This document shows, piece after piece, positions 9,491 to 18,347 of a stretch of DNA of 64,000 nt; the first letter of the stretch is position 1, and each line of letters starts with the position of its first letter. The position numbers and the translations under genes were made by a program. Source of the DNA: Citrobacter sp. On2M (lineage in GTDB: Bacteria > Pseudomonadota > Gammaproteobacteria > Enterobacterales > Enterobacteriaceae); contig NZ_WPCV01000004.1 in the NCBI RefSeq assembly GCF_018035235.1, forward strand, positions 1,116,001-1,180,000, read 5' to 3'. Below the pieces are notes generated by a model. It made no database searches. It saw nothing but the letters and a program-made list of their open reading frames with translations, and was not told the DNA's origin.

Positions 9491-10900
9491 TTATTTCATC
9501 ATCTCGCGAATTAATTTTCCCAACTGTTTCACCGCCTGTTCCTCACGTTCTCCCCAGTGCCATGCGGTATTAAAACGAAAGAAACGCGTCCAACTCCCCG
9601 AGGTTGAGAACATTTTTCCCGGCGCAATGCTGATATGGTGCGCCAGTGCCTGGGTAGTGAGTTCGCCTGCATCAAGCGGTTCTGGTAATTCCAGCCATAA
9701 AAAATAGCCGCTGTCGTTGTGGTGAATTTTGACTTCCGCCGGAAGATGACGCAGCAACGTTTGCCAGGCCTGCTGTTTGCGCTCTGCCAGTTGGCGGCGT
9801 AAGCGACGCAGATGTGCGTCATAGCGCCGGGTTGACAAGTAATCCACCAGTGCAAGCTGCATCGGGGAACTGGTGGATAAGGTGCTCATTAGCTGAAGTC
9901 GCTGAATACGCCGGGCATGCTTCCCGGCCGCCACCCAGCCCACACGGAACCCGGGCACGAGGCACTTCGAGAAAGACGAACAATGTAAAACGCGGTCAGC
10001 ACGATCCCAGGCCTTGGCGGGCTGCGGTTTTTCACGACCAAAGTACAGTTCGCTGTAGACATCATCCTCTATCAGCATCACGTGGTATTTTTCCAGCAAT
10101 GCCACCAGGTGCGCTTTTTTCTCTGGTTTGAGCGTAAAACCCAGCGGATTTTGACTGTTAGTCATCAGCCAGCAGGCTTTGACCGGATACTCCTGCAACG
10201 CCTGCTCCAGCGCAGCCAGATCGATCCCCTCTTTGACATCGGTGGCAATCGCAAGCGCCTTCAGGCGTAATCGCTCCAGAGCCTGCAACGCGCCGTAAAA
10301 ACAAGGGTTTTCGACAATCACCCAATCCCCCGGTTCGGTCACCGCCTGCAGGCTCAGGTTGAGGGCTTCCAGCGCGCCGGTGGTGATCACAATCTCATCA
10401 GGTGAAATAGTCATTCCCTGTTGAGCATAGCGACGGGCAATGGCATGGCGCAATTCTGCATTTCCCGGCGGCAGGTTTTCGATCACGCTCATAGCAGTGG
10501 CGGTTTTACTCACCTGCGCCAGCGAGCGGTTCAACTGCTGAAGTGGAAACAGTCGCGGGTCGGGGAATGCAGAGGCAAATGGCATTACTGACGCATCACG
10601 ACTGGCTTGCAACATATCAAAAATATAAGTGTTGATATCCACTGCTTCATCGCGCATGACCTGTGCCTGCGGTGCTGCCAGCTCACGTTGTGGGCGCGCG
10701 GCGACATAGTAACCCGACTGCGGTCGGGCAATAATCCGCCCCTGACTTTCCAACAGTTGGTAGGCGTGTCCGACGGTCATAAAACTCATGCCGCTGCTGA
10801 CCACCTGTTCACGCAGTGACGGCAGGCGATCGCCTGGCTGCCATACGCCAGACGCGATTTGATCGCGAATTTGCTCAGCCAGTCGCTGATACTTTTTCAT
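9491..10900 (-). CDS. ydcR: MocR/GntR-family regulator with aminotransferase domain
   Basis: 469 residues. The N-terminal 70 residues are a GntR winged helix (RIRDQ-like opening, then GDRLPSLREQ), joined to a fold-type I aminotransferase-like domain. The PLP-binding lysine is visible in SSFSKCLVPGFRVGW and the Asn-Pro pair in TNSQNPLGF. Family members sense PLP or amino compounds and regulate adjacent genes. The adjacent operon here is ydcSTUV-patD, read in the same direction, so a role in polyamine metabolism is a reasonable inference. Confidence 0.92.
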   Translation of the reverse strand: MKKYQRLAEQIRDQIASGVWQPGDRLPSLREQVVSSGMSFMTVGHAYQLLESQGRIIARPQSGYYVAARPQRELAAPQAQVMRDEAVDINTYIFDMLQASRDASVMPFASAFPDPRLFPLQQLNRSLAQVSKTATAMSVIENLPPGNAELRHAIARRYAQQGMTISPDEIVITTGALEALNLSLQAVTEPGDWVIVENPCFYGALQALERLRLKALAIATDVKEGIDLAALEQALQEYPVKACWLMTNSQNPLGFTLKPEKKAHLVALLEKYHVMLIEDDVYSELYFGREKPQPAKAWDRADRVLHCSSFSKCLVPGFRVGWVAAGKHARRIQRLQLMSTLSTSSPMQLALVDYLSTRRYDAHLRRLRRQLAERKQQAWQTLLRHLPAEVKIHHNDSGYFLWLELPEPLDAGELTTQALAHHISIAPGKMFSTSGSWTRFFRFNTAWHWGEREEQAVKQLGKLIREMMK

Positions 10901-10972
10901 TTTTGATCCTGATTACCGGTGTCGGTGACAATCACTGTGTATATCAGTTTACATAATCAGGGTGTTTTTTAT

Positions 10973-10992
10973 AACTGTTATAGTTAACAGTT
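10973..10992. repeat. palindrome beside the hicB stop
   Basis: Inverted repeat AACTGTTA-TAGT-TAACAGTT, 8 bp arms, ending one base before the hicB stop codon and about 70 bases upstream of ydcR. The CTGTTA core recurs in the palindrome on the other side of hicB (11428-11449). Confidence 0.6.
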
Positions 10993-11410
10993 TTACAACA
11001 TCGTTAACGCCAGTTCTTTGCCTAAGACGCGAGCAGCAATCTGTACGGCATCAATTTTGGTCGTGTGCTTTAAATCAAATAAACGGGTGATCTCCTGCTT
11101 AGGTCTGCCGATCCTGTTCGCCAGCTCCTGCTGGGTGATTTTTGATTCAAGGAAGGCATTCAGCAGAAGAACCTTAGACGCAACGCTCAGCGGTATTTCT
11201 ACGTAGGTATCTTCAGCGCCAACCGCCGAAGGGAGTGGAATCGCCTCGTTGTCGTCGAAATAGAATTCAAAAGCGGTAATCAATGCAGTCTGCGCGGCCT
11301 GGAAAGCGTCATGGCGAGTATTTTCCTGAGTTAATGCTTCCGGAATATCCGGAAAAGAAACCACAAACCCACCTTCCACTGCCGGTGTTAGACTCGCTTC
11401 CAGATTTCAT
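10993..11410 (-). pseudogene. hicB: orphan HicB antitoxin, frameshifted at codon 2; hicA missing
   Basis: The body encodes a HicB-type RNase H-fold domain (EGGFVVSFPDIPEALTQ) followed by an HTH domain (KITQQELANRIGRPKQEITR), close to E. coli HicB. The natural start would be the ATG at 11410, but AAA follows where AA is needed: removing one A gives MNLEASLTPAVEGG, which aligns with the family N-terminus (MRYPVTLTPAPEGG in E. coli, from memory). As it stands the ATG frame is wrong and the ORF can only restart at a GTG at 11379. No HicA coding sequence exists upstream, although hicAB occupies this position in E. coli between yncJ and ydcR. The HTH half might still be made from the GTG. Confidence 0.8.
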
Positions 11411-11427
11411 ATCAGCGTGTACAACCT

Positions 11428-11449
11428 ATAACAGCACTGCAACTGTTAT
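11428..11449. repeat. palindrome upstream of hicB
   Basis: ATAACAG-CACTGCAA-CTGTTAT, 7 bp arms, about 18 bases upstream of the broken hicB start. It is operator-like and shares the CTGTTA core with the element at 10973-10992. Confidence 0.5.
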
Positions 11450-11535
11450 GGTTAAAAAGAACTGTTCTGTTTCTGCCCCGCATTCCTTCCTAAGCTTAGA
11501 ATTGCGCCAAATCAATTTTGCCTGCGGAGTTAAGC

Positions 11536-12939
11536 ATGTTCGGTCTTGACGCGTTTCACCTGGCGAGGATCCAGTTCGCGTTTACGGTATCCTTTCACAT
11601 CATCTTTCCGGCCATTACCATCGGCCTCGCCAGTTATCTGGCGGTGCTTGAGGGGTTATGGCTAAAAACAAAAAATCCCACCTGGCGTTCGCTATACCAT
11701 TTCTGGTCGAAAATATTCGCCGTAAACTTTGGTATGGGCGTCGTTTCCGGGCTGGTGATGGCTTATCAGTTCGGCACGAACTGGAGCGGTTTTTCCGAGT
11801 TTGCCGGAAGCATCACCGGACCGCTGCTGACCTATGAGGTGTTAACCGCCTTTTTCCTCGAAGCGGGCTTCCTTGGGGTAATGCTGTTTGGCTGGAACCG
11901 GGTTGGTCCTGGACTTCACTTCTTCGCCACTTGTATGGTTGCGCTGGGTACGATTATTTCTACTTTCTGGATCCTCGCCTCCAACAGTTGGATGCAAACA
12001 CCGCAAGGCTATGAAATCGTTAACGGGCAAGTGGTTCCCGTCGACTGGTTCGCCGTTATTTTCAATCCTTCATTCCCTTATCGTTTGTTGCATATGTCCG
12101 TTGCCGCTTTCCTCAGCAGCGCGTTGTTTGTCGCGGCTTCAGCCGCATGGCATTTACTGCGTGGGAATAGCACTCCCGCTATTCGCGCCATGTTTTCGAT
12201 GGCGCTGTGGATGACGCTAATCGTCGCCCCACTGCAGGCCTTGATTGGCGATATGCACGGATTGAATACGCTGAAACACCAACCGGCAAAAATTGCCGCT
12301 ATTGAGGGACACTGGGAAAATCCGCCAGGCGAACCAACCCCGCTGCTGCTCTTCGGCTGGCCGGATATGGAGCAAGAGCGCACTCGCTATGGGCTGGAAA
12401 TTCCTGCGCTGGGCAGTCTGATCCTGACCCATAGTCTGGATAAACAAGTCCCGGCCCTGAAAGAGTTTCCTAAAGAAGACCGGCCCAACTCCACCATGGT
12501 GTTCTGGTCGTTTCGCATTATGGCGGGGCTAGGCATGCTGATGATCCTGTTGGGTGCGTTTGCCTTGTGGCTGCGTTATAAGCAGCGTTTATACACCTCG
12601 CGCGCTTTCTTGCGCTTTGCATTGTTGATGGGCCCTTCCGGTCTGATTGCCATTCTGGCTGGCTGGGTGACCACTGAAGTGGGCCGTCAACCGTGGGTGG
12701 TTTACGGTCTGCAACGTACAGCGGATGCGGTTTCCGCTCATGGCGATTTACATATGAGTATCAGCCTGCTGTCCTTCTTTGTGGTGTATAGCTCGGTATT
12801 TGGCGTGGGTTACAGCTACATGATCCGCTTGATCCGTAAAGGGCCGCAGGAAGATGACCCGACCATTCCGCCAACCGGCACACCTGCCCGGCCGCTTTCT
12901 GCCGCAGTTCTCGATTCTCAACCGGAGGCACATCGCTAA
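11536..12939 (+). CDS. cyxA: cytochrome bd-type quinol oxidase subunit I, cyanide-insensitive (CioA/CyxA) type
   Basis: 467 residues, nine or so membrane helices. It opens LDAFHLARIQFAFTVSFHI with the haem-ligand histidine, and holds the conserved GRQPWVVYG segment near residue 380. The quinol loop is short, as in CioA rather than E. coli CydA. It oxidises quinol and reduces oxygen without pumping protons. The ATG at 11536 is preferred over an in-frame ATG 18 bases upstream because GGAG is suitably placed before it. The stop and the next start share a base (TAATG). Known in Salmonella as cyxA beside a hydrogenase operon; no hydrogenase is present here. Confidence 0.9.
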   Translation: MFGLDAFHLARIQFAFTVSFHIIFPAITIGLASYLAVLEGLWLKTKNPTWRSLYHFWSKIFAVNFGMGVVSGLVMAYQFGTNWSGFSEFAGSITGPLLTYEVLTAFFLEAGFLGVMLFGWNRVGPGLHFFATCMVALGTIISTFWILASNSWMQTPQGYEIVNGQVVPVDWFAVIFNPSFPYRLLHMSVAAFLSSALFVAASAAWHLLRGNSTPAIRAMFSMALWMTLIVAPLQALIGDMHGLNTLKHQPAKIAAIEGHWENPPGEPTPLLLFGWPDMEQERTRYGLEIPALGSLILTHSLDKQVPALKEFPKEDRPNSTMVFWSFRIMAGLGMLMILLGAFALWLRYKQRLYTSRAFLRFALLMGPSGLIAILAGWVTTEVGRQPWVVYGLQRTADAVSAHGDLHMSISLLSFFVVYSSVFGVGYSYMIRLIRKGPQEDDPTIPPTGTPARPLSAAVLDSQPEAHR

Positions 12940-13949
12940 TGGGTATCGATTTATCAGTTATCTGGTTTGTGATTATCGTGTTCGCCACGCTGATGTATAT
13001 CGTGATGGACGGTTTTGACCTCGGGATCGGTATTTTATTTCCCGCTATTCAGGACGCTGATGATCGCGACGTGATGGTTAACAGCGTCGCTCCGGTATGG
13101 GACGGGAATGAAACCTGGCTTGTTCTGGGGGGGGCCGGGTTATTTGGTGCGTTCCCGCTGGCCTATGCAGTGATTGTCGATGCGCTGACGATCCCGTTGA
13201 CCCTGATGCTAATCGGCCTGATATTTCGCGGCGTCGCGTTCGAGTTTCGCTTCAAGGCTACACCGGCGCATCGACCATTCTGGGATAAAGCCTTTCTCGG
13301 CGGTTCAATTCTGGCGACATTCACCCAGGGCGTGGTGGTGGGTGCTGTACTCAACGGATTTTCCGTTACCGGTCGCAGCTACAGCGGCGGTCCTTTCGAC
13401 TGGATGACCCCGTTTACGCTGTTCTGCGGCATTGGTCTCGTGGTGGCCTACGCCCTGCTGGGAGCAACATGGCTGGTGATGAAAAGCGAAAACCCGTTAC
13501 AGGATAAAATGCGCGGCGTGGCAAAAAAACTACTGCTGGCGATGTTGGTTGTCATTGCCATTATCAGCCTGTGGACGCCGTTGGCGCACAATGCTATTGC
13601 CGTGCGTTGGTTTAGCCTGCCCAACCTGTGGTTCCTGCTGCCGGTTCCGCTGCTGGTTGCGTTAATTAGCCTCTGGTTGTGGCGCGCGCTGGGCCAGCGA
13701 AACAGCCATACTCTGCCTTTTGTCTTGACGCTGGGGCTGATTTTCCTCGGGTTTAGCGGACTGGGGATCAGCATTTGGCCACACATCATTCCACCGTCCA
13801 TTACGCTCTGGCAGGCGGCGGCTCCGGCGCAAAGTCAGGGCTTTATGCTGGTTGGCGCACTGCTGATTATCCCAATAATCCTGGTGTATACCTTCTGGAG
13901 CTACTACGTTTTCCGCGGCAAAGTTCAACATGGTGAGGGGTATCATTAA
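12939..13949 (+). CDS. cyxB: cytochrome bd-type quinol oxidase subunit II
   Basis: 336 residues, about eight helices. The subunit II hallmark MDGFDLGIGILFP lies near the N-terminus, followed by the WDGNETWLVLGG stretch typical of CydB. Starts on the last base of the cyxA stop and its own stop overlaps the next start (TAATG), so three cistrons are tightly coupled. Forms the oxidase with CyxA. Confidence 0.92.
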   Translation: MGIDLSVIWFVIIVFATLMYIVMDGFDLGIGILFPAIQDADDRDVMVNSVAPVWDGNETWLVLGGAGLFGAFPLAYAVIVDALTIPLTLMLIGLIFRGVAFEFRFKATPAHRPFWDKAFLGGSILATFTQGVVVGAVLNGFSVTGRSYSGGPFDWMTPFTLFCGIGLVVAYALLGATWLVMKSENPLQDKMRGVAKKLLLAMLVVIAIISLWTPLAHNAIAVRWFSLPNLWFLLPVPLLVALISLWLWRALGQRNSHTLPFVLTLGLIFLGFSGLGISIWPHIIPPSITLWQAAAPAQSQGFMLVGALLIIPIILVYTFWSYYVFRGKVQHGEGYH

Positions 13950-14074
13950 TGCAACAATCTATCTGGAAACGTCTGATGTGGCTGGTCATTCTCTGGGGCG
14001 GCAGTGTGCTGGCCCTGGCGGCCGTCGGTTCATTCTTTCGCTTACTGATGACCGCTGCTGGGTTTAAGTCCTGA
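13949..14074 (+). CDS. DUF2474-type small subunit of the bd oxidase operon
   Basis: 41 residues, MQQSIWKRLMWLVILWGGSV and onward: a basic N-terminus and one membrane helix, ending in GFKS. Small single-helix proteins of this type follow bd oxidase genes and play the part that CydX plays for CydAB; that role is inferred here from position (TAATG overlap with cyxB) and form. Too short for standard ORF cut-offs and easily missed. Confidence 0.8.
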   Translation: MQQSIWKRLMWLVILWGGSVLALAAVGSFFRLLMTAAGFKS

Positions 14075-14085
14075 TTTTCCCCCCG

Positions 14086-14122
14086 GTAACAACCGAGTCG
14101 CCCTGTGCTTCCCGGTTGTTAC
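14086..14122 (+). terminator. hairpin after the bd oxidase operon
   Basis: Ten-base-pair stem GTAACAACCG / CGGTTGTTAC starting 12 bases after the last stop. No U-tract follows, so it may be an attenuating or stabilising structure rather than a strict intrinsic terminator. Confidence 0.4.
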
Positions 14123-14260
14123 AAATCCTAATGCTGGCTAAACAAAAATGTAAAAAACATCGAATTGGCAAAACAGAGATTGCCATTATCCCGATTAAAA
14201 TATTGAATAGTCACAAGGTGAAATTATCGCCAATTCCGCAGCTAACGTACCAGAGGGTGC

Positions 14261-14494
14261 ATGATGTTTAAGAAAGGGTTAACGGTGTTATTGCTGGCCA
14301 GCGCGCTTTTTTCTGGTCAGCTTTTCGCGACTAATCAGGGACATGAATATCTTCAGGTACAGGATGCCGATCACGTATTACGACACACGGCCGACAGCGA
14401 TGAGCTGCGAGTGACGGCGGAAGAATCCGCCGCCACTCTTCGCGAGCACCATCACTGGCAAAAATCACGAAAACCCGATATCCATATGAGTTAA
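14261..14494 (+). CDS. yncJ: YncJ, DUF2554 secreted small protein
   Basis: 77 residues with a clear Sec signal peptide (KKGLTVLLLASALFSGQLFA, 20 residues, cleaved after Ala) and a polar mature part containing HTADSDELRVTAEESAATLR and WQKSRKP, which match what I recall of E. coli YncJ. A GAGGG ribosome binding site precedes the double ATG; the second ATG (14264) is also possible. Convergent with rlhA as in E. coli. Function unknown. Confidence 0.88.
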   Translation: MMFKKGLTVLLLASALFSGQLFATNQGHEYLQVQDADHVLRHTADSDELRVTAEESAATLREHHHWQKSRKPDIHMS

Positions 14495-14497
14495 CCG

Positions 14498-16459
14498 TCA
14501 GCCTTTACGCTTCGGCAGTGTCTTCATCAGGTCTTCGGGGCTGACGGAAGCCACTATACTGCCAGGCAATGGCATCTTCAGAATGTGATGTTTCATCTTG
14601 CCGATCACGTGCATTTCGCACGGTCGGCAATCAAATTTCAGCGTCAGGACTTCATCGCCGTTAACCAGTTGCATCGGCGTGGCTTTCCAGCTCTTGATGT
14701 TCCCTTTCGCCTGTTTCGGACACAGGTTAAAGGCGAAACGCAGACAATGTTTGGTGATCATCACCGGTACATCGCCCTTTTCTTCATGCGCTTCATAGGC
14801 GGCATCAATCAACTGCACACCATAGCGGTGATAAAACTCACGCGCTTTATGGTTGTAGACGTTAGACAGGAAACTCAGATGCGTTTGCGGATAAACCGGC
14901 GCCGGTTGTACGACCGGTTTACGACTGCCCCGCTGATAATTTTGCAAACGCGCGGCATCCAGCATGTCGACAGCTTCACGTCGCAACTGATTCAGTTGAC
15001 CGTTTGGTACGAACAATGCCCCCGGCAAGTTGATCTGAATATCGCGGGCGTAATACATCGTTTGTCCGAGCTTTGCCAGGCCATCCTGCAGATTGTTCAA
15101 CGCTTTTTCCGCATTGTTCGCTTCCTCAAACTGACCATCCAGCGTATGGGTGATACTCACGCCCTCCTCGCTGGTGAGCGTCAGGATTAACTGTTCCTGC
15201 CAGCCGCCCAGTTCAATATCGACCGCAACGCGGCGTTCGCTGGAGGTTTTGGTCAGCGCCTGTTGCCAGTTATGATCGAGGTTGCGATTCAGCGGATGGT
15301 TAGCACGAACTTTGTGCAGATCGACGGGCATTTCATTCGGCCACACCCGATAACGATTGTGCCCGGTTTTTTCAACGGTGTTAGCGCGAAATCCGACGAC
15401 CTCACGCTTGATTAACACGTTCAGACCATCCCCGTTCGCCAGCGGTTCTGTCACCTCAACATCGAGATGATCTTTTGCCACCTTCAGGACTTCACCAATC
15501 GGCAGGCCAATAAACTTTGGAGAGTCGAATGCGCCGATATCGGCCTTACGGGCATTTACAAAGTAATCAGTACTGCCGCGATGGAAGGTTTTCTCCGTAG
15601 ACGGGGTGAAGAAATGTTCTGTGCGTCCAGCTGAAGAACGGGCCAAATCTCCCCGCTCTTCGATGATAGCGTCCAGCATCTGACGATAATGCGCGGTAAT
15701 ATTCTTCACATAGCTCATGTCTTTGTAGCGCCCTTCAATTTTGAAGGAACGCACACCTGCGTCAATCAATGCGCCGAGGTTGGCGGTCTGATCGTTGTCT
15801 TTCATCGACAGCAGGTGTTTTTCATAGGACACCACGCGCCCCTGATCGTCTTTCAGGGTATACGGCAGGCGGCAGGCCTGAGAACAGTCGCCACGGTTAG
15901 CACTGCGTCCGGTTTGAGCATGAGAAATATAACACTGGCCTGAATAGGCAACGCACAGCGCACCGTGGATGAAAAATTCAATGGTTGCGTCAGTAGCCTG
16001 ATGGATGGCGTTAATTTGCTCAAGGCTCAGTTCGCGCGCCAGGACAATCTGGGTGAATCCGACATCAGCAAGAAACTTCGCCTTCTCAACACTGCGAATA
16101 TCACATTGGGTGCTGGCATGCAGCTCAATGGGGGGAATATCCAGTTCCAGAATCCCCATATCCTGCACAATCAGGGCATCAACACCGGTCTGATACAGAT
16201 CGGTAATTAACCGTTGTGCGGGTTCCAGTTCATCATCGTGCAAAATGGTATTTAGCGTCACAAAGATTTTCGCCCCGTAGCGATGGGCGAAAGGCACTAG
16301 TTCGGCAATATCTTTCAGACTGTTACTGGCGTTATGACGCGCGCCAAAACCCGGGCCGCCAATGTAAACGGCGTCTGCGCCGTGCAAAATGGCTTCACGG
16401 GCAATGGCGGTATCCCGGGCCGGGCTTAACAATTCAAGGTGATGAGGCTGCTGGCGCAT
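14498..16459 (-). CDS. rlhA: 23S rRNA C2501 hydroxylase, U32 peptidase-like
   Basis: 653 residues from MRQQPHHLELLSPARD, the start chosen by length match with E. coli YdcP; a start six codons upstream (16477) is possible. The collagenase-like U32 domain covers the first half, with HASTQCDI, the Cys-rich GDCSQACRLPY and ERGD segments, plus two cysteines in the C-terminal NLCPKQ and FDCRPCEMHV. These cysteines ligate an iron-sulfur cluster in this family. RlhA makes 5-hydroxycytidine at position 2501 of 23S rRNA using prephenate-dependent chemistry. Confidence 0.93.
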   Translation of the reverse strand: MRQQPHHLELLSPARDTAIAREAILHGADAVYIGGPGFGARHNASNSLKDIAELVPFAHRYGAKIFVTLNTILHDDELEPAQRLITDLYQTGVDALIVQDMGILELDIPPIELHASTQCDIRSVEKAKFLADVGFTQIVLARELSLEQINAIHQATDATIEFFIHGALCVAYSGQCYISHAQTGRSANRGDCSQACRLPYTLKDDQGRVVSYEKHLLSMKDNDQTANLGALIDAGVRSFKIEGRYKDMSYVKNITAHYRQMLDAIIEERGDLARSSAGRTEHFFTPSTEKTFHRGSTDYFVNARKADIGAFDSPKFIGLPIGEVLKVAKDHLDVEVTEPLANGDGLNVLIKREVVGFRANTVEKTGHNRYRVWPNEMPVDLHKVRANHPLNRNLDHNWQQALTKTSSERRVAVDIELGGWQEQLILTLTSEEGVSITHTLDGQFEEANNAEKALNNLQDGLAKLGQTMYYARDIQINLPGALFVPNGQLNQLRREAVDMLDAARLQNYQRGSRKPVVQPAPVYPQTHLSFLSNVYNHKAREFYHRYGVQLIDAAYEAHEEKGDVPVMITKHCLRFAFNLCPKQAKGNIKSWKATPMQLVNGDEVLTLKFDCRPCEMHVIGKMKHHILKMPLPGSIVASVSPEDLMKTLPKRKG

Positions 16460-16538
16460 ACAGTTGTTATCATCCACAAGCGGTAAAAATGGCGGTTATT
16501 GTAGTCACAAGCGGGGCGTTTCGGAATAGTTTTCCCGA

Positions 16539-17075
16539 TTAACCACGTCGGTAATGGATCAGCGAATGAAAGTGCACCGTTTGTTCGCTGCTGTTACGGT
16601 AGCTATGTGCCCTGTCTCCGGCAAAACGAACTCCCTCGCCGGATGTAATGGTACGCCACTGCCCCTCAATACACATATCCAGCAGTCCGTTAATCACCAC
16701 AACATGCTCGATAACCCCGGATTCATGCGGAGTTGATTCGCTGAGTGCACCGGGTGCCAGCAGGATTGAAAAATGATCGAAGCACAGTTGCGGATCCCAC
16801 GGGAACAGCGATGTGACGACCATCGCCTGCTGCTGAGGATCAAATGCCGGCGTATTGTCTGACTCTGGCGGTGAAATAAACGTCGAAAACGGCACGTTCA
16901 GTCCAGTGGCAATTTTCCACAATGTCGCCACCGTTGGGCTGGACTCGTTGCGCTCAATTTGCCCCAACATGGCTTTTGATACACCGGTTTCCTCCGCCAG
17001 ACGTGAAAGGCTCCATTCTCGCTGGTGACGTAACGTCCGGAGCGTAGTAGCCAGATACTGGGTTAAGTTGTCCAT
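16539..17075 (-). CDS. sutR: XRE-cupin transcriptional regulator SutR
   Basis: 178 residues: an HTH of the XRE type at about 7-62 (SRLAEETGVSKAMLGQIERN) and a C-terminal cupin domain with HESGVIEHVVVINGLLDM. E. coli SutR (YdcN) controls sulfur-utilisation genes. Divergent from the ydcO transporter with about 100 bases between the starts, so it probably regulates ydcO or itself. Confidence 0.9.
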   Translation of the reverse strand: MDNLTQYLATTLRTLRHQREWSLSRLAEETGVSKAMLGQIERNESSPTVATLWKIATGLNVPFSTFISPPESDNTPAFDPQQQAMVVTSLFPWDPQLCFDHFSILLAPGALSESTPHESGVIEHVVVINGLLDMCIEGQWRTITSGEGVRFAGDRAHSYRNSSEQTVHFHSLIHYRRG

Positions 17076-17180
17076 TTTTCTCCTTCATCGGTCTCCTTTC
17101 ACGGACCTACAGTTTAGCACTTGTACGCTATAACGCACAGTGTTACAGTGCCTGACCGTTATAACGCACAAGGAGTGAAT

Positions 17181-18347
17181 ATGCGCGCATTTTCTATCCC
17201 TCTGCCTACCGTTCTGTCCGGTTTTGTGGCTGTCCTGGTCGGCTATGCCAGCTCCGCAGCCATCATCTGGCAAGCCGCTCTGGCCGCAGGGGCGACGACT
17301 GAACAAATCGCGGGCTGGATGACCTCGCTGGGGATAGCAATGGGTGTCAGTACGCTGGTGCTGACATTATGGTATCGCGCCCCTGTTCTCACCGCATGGT
17401 CAACGCCCGGTGCCGCGCTGCTGGTTACGGGCCTGCAAGGCATCACGATTCAGGATGCTATCGGCGTTTTTATTGTGGCTAATGCGCTGATTGTGCTGTG
17501 CGGCGTAACCGGGCTGTTTGCCCGTTTGATGAAAATCATTCCGCATTCACTGGCATCTGCCATGCTGGCCGGGATCCTGCTGCGTTTTGGTTTGCAGGCA
17601 TTTAATAGCCTGAATAACGAACTTATCTTATGCGGGAGCATGCTGCTGGCATGGCTGGTGTGTAAAGTCATCGCCCCACGGTATGCGACGCTCGCCGCGA
17701 TGCTGGTAGGTATCGCCATTGCGCTGATTAAAGGTGACGTTGTCACTAGCGGTGTTAATCTGTCGCCGGTATTTCCTGAATTTATTGCCCCACACTTTTC
17801 ATTTGCCCACAGTATCAGCATTGCGCTGCCGCTGTTTCTGGTCACCATGGCCTCGCAAAATGCTCCAGGCATTGCCACCATGAAAGCATCAGGCTATGCG
17901 TTACCCGTATCACCACTGATTGTTTTCACTGGCCTGATGGCGCTGCTGTTTTCGCCTTTTGGCGTTTACTCTATTTGTATTGCCGCCATAACCGCAGCAA
18001 TTTGCCAAAGTCCCGAAGCACATCCTGATGCCAAACGACGCTGGCTCGCCGCCGCTGCGGCAGGCGTTTTCTATCTACTGGCCGGGGTTTTTGGTGGTTC
18101 GGTCACAGGACTGATGGCGGCCCTGCCCGTAAGTTGGATCCAGATGCTAGCTGGCCTCGCCTTGCTCGGTACGATTAGCGGAAGTTTGTATCAGGCACTG
18201 CATAATGAGGCCGAGCGCGATGCGGCTATCGTTACTTTTCTGGTCACGGCCAGCGGTCTGACGTTGTGGGGTGTTGGGTCTGCATTCTGGGGGCTGGTCG
18301 TCGGCGGTTTCTGCTACGCAGCCTTGACGTTATTTCGCCGCACGTAA
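17181..18347 (+). CDS. ydcO: BenE-family inner-membrane transporter YdcO
   Basis: 388 residues with about 12 hydrophobic helices, benzoate/H+ symporter family. The start MRAFSIPLPTVLSG is picked because AGGAG lies 6 bases upstream; the longer reading adds 20 polar residues that do not fit. Contains the TMASQNAPGIATM and GVYSI segments typical of BenE. No aromatic catabolic genes are nearby, so benzoate is not a safe substrate guess. The 3' end overlaps the convergent AraC gene by 18 bases. Confidence 0.88.
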   Translation: MRAFSIPLPTVLSGFVAVLVGYASSAAIIWQAALAAGATTEQIAGWMTSLGIAMGVSTLVLTLWYRAPVLTAWSTPGAALLVTGLQGITIQDAIGVFIVANALIVLCGVTGLFARLMKIIPHSLASAMLAGILLRFGLQAFNSLNNELILCGSMLLAWLVCKVIAPRYATLAAMLVGIAIALIKGDVVTSGVNLSPVFPEFIAPHFSFAHSISIALPLFLVTMASQNAPGIATMKASGYALPVSPLIVFTGLMALLFSPFGVYSICIAAITAAICQSPEAHPDAKRRWLAAAAAGVFYLLAGVFGGSVTGLMAALPVSWIQMLAGLALLGTISGSLYQALHNEAERDAAIVTFLVTASGLTLWGVGSAFWGLVVGGFCYAALTLFRRT

